Part shown: piece by piece, positions 57,561 through 64,000 of the stretch | Numbering within the stretch: the first letter of the stretch is position 1 | Layout of the letters: every line of letters begins with the position of its first letter | Assembly: GCF_902167145.1 (NCBI RefSeq) | Contig: NC_050096.1 | Span: 266,064,622-266,128,621 of the forward strand | Direction: 5' to 3' | Source: Zea mays | Taxonomy: Eukaryota > Streptophyta > Magnoliopsida > Poales > Poaceae | DNA: 64,000 bases | Position numbers and translations under genes: made by a program | The notes under the pieces: generated by a model | Told to the model about the DNA's origin: nothing | Databases searched by the model: none | What the model saw: the letters and a program-made list of their open reading frames with translations, nothing else

Positions 57561-59939
57561 ATGGATCCTAAGGGAAAGGGGATGGTGGTCAACGACAATG
57601 AGAAGGAGTTCATCTTCAACAAGCCAAGAGACGACAAAGTCAATGACTCTGGCTCAAGTCAAAAGAAGAAAGACGGAAAGAAGAAGAGGCGCATCAGGAA
57701 GGTTGTCTACTACGACAGTGACGAATCTTCCTCTTCTCAAAAGGACGACGAATACGAAGAGAAAAAGAAAACGGATAACTCGAACTTTTCTTTTGATTAC
57801 TCTCGTATTCTGCATAATTCCAATGCTCATTTGCTTTCTATTCCACTTGGTAAACCTCCTCACTTTGATGGAGAGGACTACGGATTTTGGAGTCACAAAA
57901 TGCGTAGTCATTTGTTCTCTCTTCATCCAAGTATATGGGAGATAGTAGAAAATGGAATGCAATTTGATAGTTCGAATAATTCTTTGTTTATCAATTAACA
58001 AATCCATAAGAATGCACAAGCTACTACTGTTCTTTTAGCATCATTGTGCAGGGAAGAATACAATAAGGTGAGCGGCTTGGACAATGCCAAGCAGATCTGG
58101 GACACCCTCAAGATCTCACATGAGAGGAACGATGTCACCATGCTCACCAAGATGGAGTTGGTGGAAGGCGAACTAGGAAGGTTCGCGATGATCAGGGGGG
58201 AGGAGCCAACCCAAACGTACAACAGGCTCAAGACCCTCGTCAACAAAATAAGGAGCTATGGAAGCACGCGATGGACGGACCACGACGTCATCCGACTTAT
58301 GCTAAGGTCCTTCACCGTCCTTGATCCTCATCTTGTTAACTCTATTCGTGAGAATCCTAGGTACATCAAGATGACGCCCGAGGAAATACTCGGAAAATTT
58401 GTAAGCGGGCGAATGATGATCAAGGAGGCGAGATATGTTGATGAGGCGTTGAATGGCCCAATTCACGAGCCTCAAACCGTTGCTCTCAAAGCAACAAGTA
58501 GCAGGGAGGCGCTACCTAGCAAGGTGGCGCAAGTTGAGGCGACCGGGCTGAATGAAGACGAAATGGCCCTCATTATCAAGCATTTCAAGACGGCGCTCAA
58601 AGGTCGCAAGGAGCATCCCAACAAGAGCAAGACGAAGGGAAAGCGCTCCTGCTTCAAATGTGGTAAGGTTGTTCACTTTATTGCTAATTGTCCTGATAAT
58701 GATAGTGACCAGGATCAAGAAAAGAAGAGGGAAAAGAAGAAGACCTACAAGAAGGCTAAGGGCGAGGCACACCTTGGCAAGGAGTGGAACTCGGATTGTT
58801 CATCGTCCGACTCCGACGACGAAGGACTCGCCGCCTCGGCCTTTAACAAATCTTCCCTCTTCCCCAACGAGCATCACACATGCCTCATGGCAAAAGAGAA
58901 GAAGGTAAGTACTCGAAATAATACTACGTATGCTTCTTCAAGTGATGATGAATCGAGTGATGATGAAATAGACTATGCATGTTTATTCAAAGGATTAGAT
59001 AGAACTAAAATTGATAAGATCAATGAATTGATTGATGCTTTGAATGAGAATAATAGACTTTTAGAAAAGCAAGAAGATCTTTTATATGAAGAGCATGATA
59101 AATTTGTAAGTACGCAAAATTCTCTTGCTTTAGAAGTTAAAAGAAATGAAATGCTTTCATGTGAACTGTCTACATGCCATGAATCCATTTCTAGCTTAAA
59201 GAGTATCAATGACGACTTGAATGCTAAGTTAGAAATAGCTAATAAATCAACCTCTTGTGTAGAACATGTTATGATTTGCAATAGGTGTAAAGATTTTAAT
59301 ATTGATGCTTGTAGTGAACACCTAGTTTCCATTACAAAATTAAATGGTGAAGTGGCTAGTCTTAATGCCCAACTTAAGACTAGCAAAAGTGAATTTGATA
59401 AACTAAAATTTGCAAAGGATGCCTACACTATTGGTAGACACCCCTCAATTAAGGATGGACTGGGCTTTAAGAGAGAAGCCAAGAACTTAACAAGTCATAA
59501 GGCTCCCATTCCCGCTAAGGAGAAAGGGAAGGCTCCTATGACAAATAGTGCTCAAAAGAATCATGCTTTCATGTACCATGATAGGAGATATTCTAGAAAT
59601 GTTCATCATGATAGGAGTTACAATGCTTATGATTCTAATGCCATGTTTGCTTCAAGTTCTTCCTATGTGCATGGTAGAGATATGCATAAGAAAAATGTAA
59701 TTCATCATATGCCTAGGAGAAATGTTGCTCATGTTCCTAGGAAAATAATTAATGAACCTTCTACAATTTATCATGCTTGCAATGCTTCCTTTGCTATTTG
59801 TAGAAAGGATAAGAAGGTGATTGCTAGGAAATTAGGGGCAAAATGTAAGGGAGATAAAACTTGCATTTGGGTCCCTAAGATCATTGTTACTAACCTTGTA
59901 GGACCCAACAAGAGTTGGGTACCTAAAACCCAAGCCTAA
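57561..59939 (+). pseudogene. Sirevirus S5 gag, one in-frame stop
   Basis: The frame is open for 792 codons except for a TAA at 57996-57998; the same frame continues after it. The N-terminal Lys/Asp/Ser-rich part is followed by a retrotransposon gag core (QIWDTLKISHERND, YIKMTPEEILGKFV), a CCHC knuckle with CFKCGKVVHFIANC, in which the usual glycine before His is a valine, then a long acidic and coiled-coil-like region and the end WVPKTQA. The knuckle change may weaken RNA binding. The TAA at 59937 ends gag six bases before the pol frame starts. Confidence 0.85.
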
Positions 59940-59951
59940 ATTGCCTTGCAG

Positions 59952-62900
59952 GTTTATGCATCCGGGGGCTCAAGCTGGATTATCGACAGCGGATGCACAA
60001 ACCACATGACGGGGGAGAAGAAGATGTTCACCTCCTATGTCAAGAACAAAGATTCCCAAGATTCAATCATATTCGGTGATGGGAACCAAGGTAAACAAGT
60101 GGGAAATGCTCATCACAGCAAGAACGTGATGACCACATCAAGACCCCTGGAGCTGCTACGTATGGACCTCTTCGGACCCATTGCCTACCTTAGCATCGGG
60201 GGAAGTAAGTATGGTTTAGTAATTGTTGATGATTTTTCCCGCTTCACTTGGGTATTCTTTTTGCAGGATAAATCTCAAACCCAAGGGACCCTCAAGCGCT
60301 TCCTAAGGAGAGCTCAAAATGAATTTGAGCTCAAGGTGAAGAAGATAAGGAGCGACAACGGGTCCGAGTTCAAGAACCTTCAAGTGGAGGAGTACCTTGA
60401 GGAGGAAGGAATCAAGCACGAGTTCTCCGCTCCCTACACACCACAGCAAAACAGTGTGGTAGAGAGGAAGAACAGGACGCTCATCGGCATGGCAAGGACA
60501 ATGCTTGGAGAGTTCAAGACGCACGAGAGATTTTGGTCGGAAGCTGTGAACACGGCTTGCCACGCCATAAACCGGGTCTACCTTCATCGCCTCCTCAAGA
60601 AGACTTCGTATCAGCTTCTAACCGGTAACAAACCCAACGTTTCATACTTTCGTGTATTTGGGAGCAAATGTTATATTCTAGTGAAGAAAGGTAGAAATTC
60701 TAAGTTTGCTCCCAAAGCTGTAGAAGGGTTTTTGTTAGGTTATGACTCAAATACAAAGGCGTATAGGGTCTTCAACAAATCATCAGGTTTGGTTGAAGTC
60801 TCTAGTGACGTTGTATTTGATGAGACTAATGGCTCTCCAAGAGAGCAAGTTGTTGATCTTGATGATATAGATGAAGAAGATGTTCCAACGGCCGCCATAC
60901 GCACCATGGCAATTGGAGATGTGCGACCACAGGAACAAACGGAGCAAGATCAACCTTCTTCCTCAACAATGGTGCAACCCCCAACTCAAGATGATGAACA
61001 GGTTCATCAAGAAGAGGCGTGTGATCAAGGGGGAGCACAAGATGATCACGTTATGGAGGAAGAAGCACCTCAAGCCCCTCCAACTCAAGTTCGAGCGACG
61101 ATTCAAAGGAATCATCCCGTCGACCAGATATTGGGTGATATTAGCAAGGGAGTAACTACTCGCTCTAGATTAGTTAATTTTTGTGAGCATTACTCTTTTG
61201 TCTCTTCTATTGAGCCTTTCAGGGTAGAAGAAGCCTTGCTAGATCCGGACTGGGTGTTGGCCATGCAGGAGGAGCTCAACAATTTCAAGAGAAATGAAGT
61301 TTGGACACTGGTGCCACATCCCAAGCAAAATGTTGTGGGAACCAAGTGGGTGTTCCGCAACAAACAGGACGAGCACGGAGTGGTGACAAGGAACAAGGCA
61401 CGACTTGTGGCAAAAGGTTATGCCCAAGTCGCAGGTTTGAGAGCACCTAGAGGGGGGTGAATAGGTGATCCTGTGAAACTTGAAACTTAATCCACAAACA
61501 CTTGATTAGACGTTAGCACAATAATGCCAAGTGGCTAAAGAGGAGTCTCAACAAAACATAATAACCACAAGAGATCAATCACAGAGATGGCACAGTGGTT
61601 TATCCCGTGGTTCGGTCAAGACCAACGCTTGCCTACTCCATGTTGTGGCGTCCCAACGGACGAGGGTTGCAATCAACCCCTCTCAAGCGGTGCAAAGACC
61701 CACTTGAATACCACGGTGTTTTGCTTGCTTTACTATATCCCGTTTGCGAGGAATCTCTACACTTTGGAGCCTCTCGCCCTTACACTTGAAATTCACAAAG
61801 ATTCACGGAGTAAGGGAGGGATTAGCAACTCACACAAGACACAAAGATCACAGCAAATACGCACACACAAGACCCAGACTTAAGCTCAAGAGACTAGCAC
61901 ACTAGAACGGAGCTCAAATCACTAGAATGTCGAACAAGTGCACAAGAATGGAGTGTGAGTGATCAAGAGTGCTCAAGGAATGCTTGGTGTACTCCTCCAT
62001 GCGCCTAGGGGGTCCCTTTTATAGCCCCAAGGCAGCTAGGAGCCGTTGAGTGCATTCCAGGAAGGCATTTCTTGCCTTCTGTCGCCTGGCGCACCGGACA
62101 GTCCGGTGCACCACCGGACACTGTCCGGTGCGGATCTCTTTCCTTATTTGGCGAAGCCGACCGTTGGCGCCTTGGAGCCGTTGGCGCACCGGACATTGTC
62201 CGGTGCACACCGGACAGTCTGGTGCCCCCTTCTAGCCGTTGGCTCGGCCACGCGTCGCGCCCGGATTAAGCGGATGACCGTTGGCCCGGCGACCGTTGGC
62301 TCACCGGACACTGTCCGGTGCACACCGGACAGTCCGGTGAATTATAGTCGTACGCCGTTTATTTCTTCCCGAGAGCAGCAAGTTTGCCTGAGCCAACCTG
62401 GCGCACTGGTCACTGTCCGGTGCACCACCGGACAGTCCGGTGCACCCAGACAGAACTGGCTTTGGCTAAACAAGGCCATCTCTTCTCCAATTCGATTTCT
62501 CCTGTTTCCAGCACTTAGACACAATGCATTAGTCACTAAAACAATGTACTAAGTCTGAGAAACATACCTTTATGCTTGATTTGTACTTTGTCCACCATTT
62601 GACACTTAGGCACTTGTGTTGGACACTAAATCACCAAAACACTTAGAAATGGCCCAAGGGCACATTTCCCTTTAGACTTTGAGAACACTTTTGCTCCTGT
62701 GGCTAGGCTAGAGTCAATTCGCATATTGTTAGCCTATGTCGCTCACCATTCTTTCAGGTTGTTCCAAATGGATGTGAAGAGCGCTTTCCTAAACGGGCCA
62801 AACAAGGAGGAGGTGTACGTGGAGCAACCCCTGGCTTTGAGGATGAACGGTACCCCGACCACGTGTGTAAGCTCTCTAAGGCGCTCTATGGACTTAAGCA

Positions 62901-63977
62901 AGCCCCAAGAGCATGGTATGAATGCCTTAGAGACTTTTTAATTGCTAATGCTTTCAAGGTTGGGAAAGCCGATCCGACTTTATTCACTAAGACTTGTGTT
63001 GGTGACTTATTTGTGTGCCAAATTTATGTCGATGACATAATATTTGGTTCTACTAACCAAAAGTCTTGTGAAGAGTTTAGCAGGGTGATGACTCAAAAGT
63101 TTGAAATGTCGATGATGGGCGAGTTGAACTACTTCCTTGGATTCCAAGTGAAACAACTCAAGGACGGCACTTTCATCTCCCAAATGAAGTACACACAAGA
63201 CTTGATCAAGCGTTTGGGATGAAGGACGTCAAGCCTGCAAAGACTCCAATGGGAACTGACGGACACGTCGACCTCAACAAAGGAGGTAAGTCCGTTGATC
63301 AAAAAGCATACCGGTCTATGATAGGTTCCTTACTTTACTTATGTGCTAGTAGACCAGATATTATGCTTAGTGTATGCATGTGTGCTAGATTTCAATCCGA
63401 TCCAAGGGAGTGTCACTTAGTGGCCGTGAAGCGAATTCTTAGATATTTAGTCGCTACGCCTTGCTTCGGGATCTGGTATCCAAAGGGGTCTACCTTTGAC
63501 TTAATTGGATATTCAGACTTCGATTATGCTTGATGTAAGGTTGATAGGAAGAGTACATCAGGGACTTGCCAATTCCTAGGAAGGTCCCTGGTGTCCTGGA
63601 GTTCTAAGAAACAAACTTCTGTTGCCCTATCCACCGCTGAGACCGAGTATGTTGCCGCAGGACAGTGTTGCGCGCAACTACTTTGGATGAGGCAAACCCT
63701 CAGGGACTTTGGCTACAATCTGAGCAAAGTCCCACTCCTATGTGATAATGAGAGTGCTATCCGCATGGTGGATAATCCCGTTGAACACAACCGCACAAAG
63801 CACATAGACATCCGGCATCACTTTTTGAGAGACCACCAGCAAAAGGGAGATATCGAAGTGTTTTATGTTAGCACCGAGAACCAGCTAGCCGATATCTTTA
63901 CCAAGCCTTTAGATGAAAAGACCTTTTGCAGGCTGTGTAGTGAGCTAAATGTCTTAGATTCGTGGAACTTGGATTGA
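59952..63977 (+). pseudogene. Sirevirus S5 pol, deleted, interrupted and frameshifted
   Basis: The frame opens with the protease (IIDSGCTNHMTG) and then jumps in frame from FGDGNQG to KQVGNAHHSKN: compared with S2 about 135 codons with the HHCC integrase finger are missing. The integrase core keeps the Asp-Asp-Glu triad (MDLFGP, SDNGSEF, VVERKNRTL). At 61437 a reversed LTR (61438-62674) interrupts reverse transcriptase (VAGL/DF). After it the gene resumes with frameshifts near 62,830 and 63,215 and a TGA at 63531-63533; the YVDD motif and RNase H are recognisable. The end is LNVLDSWNLD. The 3' LTR is outside the window. Confidence 0.88.
61438..62674 (-). mobile_element. Reversed solo LTR inside S5 pol
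   Basis: Reads TGAGAGCACCTAGAGGGG at the left and CATTTCCCTTTA at the right, the same LTR type as S1 and S5 in reverse. TATAAAAG is on minus at 62016-62023 and palindromes at 62,090-62,447. There is no internal region next to it. The pol sequence is left as GCAGGTT and GACTTTGAG with no target duplication. Confidence 0.85.
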
Positions 63978-64000
63978 TTTATAGCATACATGTGTTTTAT
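63978..64000. other. Start of the non-coding 3' region of S5
   Basis: Only 23 bp after the pol stop remain. The 3' LTR of S5 and the rest of S4 should lie to the right. Confidence 0.6.

Overview
The window looks like maize (Zea mays) or a very close relative. I infer this from the make-up: two ordinary plant genes with many GT-AG introns, surrounded by nested LTR retrotransposons of maize type, namely a Huck-like gypsy LTR, Opie/Ji-type copia elements (Sireviruses) and a Zeon-1-like gag-only gypsy. Grass SINEs and small MITEs are also present. Family names are recalled from sequence look and were not checked by any search.

Left part (1-3,712): the 3' end and complete 3' LTR of a plus-strand gypsy element, carrying eight exact 57-bp repeats, then a 119-bp foldback MITE and the GC-rich end of a hAT-like element. 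Gene island (3,973-25,772): two plus-strand genes. The first encodes a nuclear-envelope integral membrane protein (NEMP/TMEM194 family; 10 coding exons, 529 aa); its sixth intron holds SINEs, one nested inside another. The second encodes a cationic amino acid transporter of the plant CAT2/3/4 group (14 coding exons, 635 aa). Both exon chains were rebuilt by hand from splice sites and sum to open frames. Between them sits a 6,765-bp Mutator-like element (11,262-18,026) with long palindrome-bearing terminal inverted repeats and a 9-bp target duplication. It carries a truncated MuDR-type N-terminal gene, a plant mobile domain (PMD) gene on plus and, convergent on minus, an intact five-exon gene with three GRF-like zinc fingers. 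I see no transposase catalytic core in it. This is the most unusual object in the window.

Right part (25,773-64,000): intergenic DNA with a 790-bp hAT element (8-bp target duplication), then nested retrotransposons. A minus-strand gypsy LTR (27,694-28,278) is broken by Sirevirus S1 (minus, 28,279-31,881). S1 is broken in pol by S2 (minus, 31,882-38,967), and S2 is broken in gag by S3 (minus, 38,968-44,389). S3 ends abruptly against a gypsy LTR fragment (44,390-45,191). S4 (minus, 45,289-56,265) is split by the Zeon-1-like element (plus, 48,170-55,523) and then broken in pol by S5 (plus, 56,266 to beyond the window), which itself carries a reversed LTR (61,438-62,674). S1-S5 and the Zeon-like element all carry stops, frameshifts or deletions, so none in the window looks autonomous. 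No tRNA, rRNA or CRISPR array was found.
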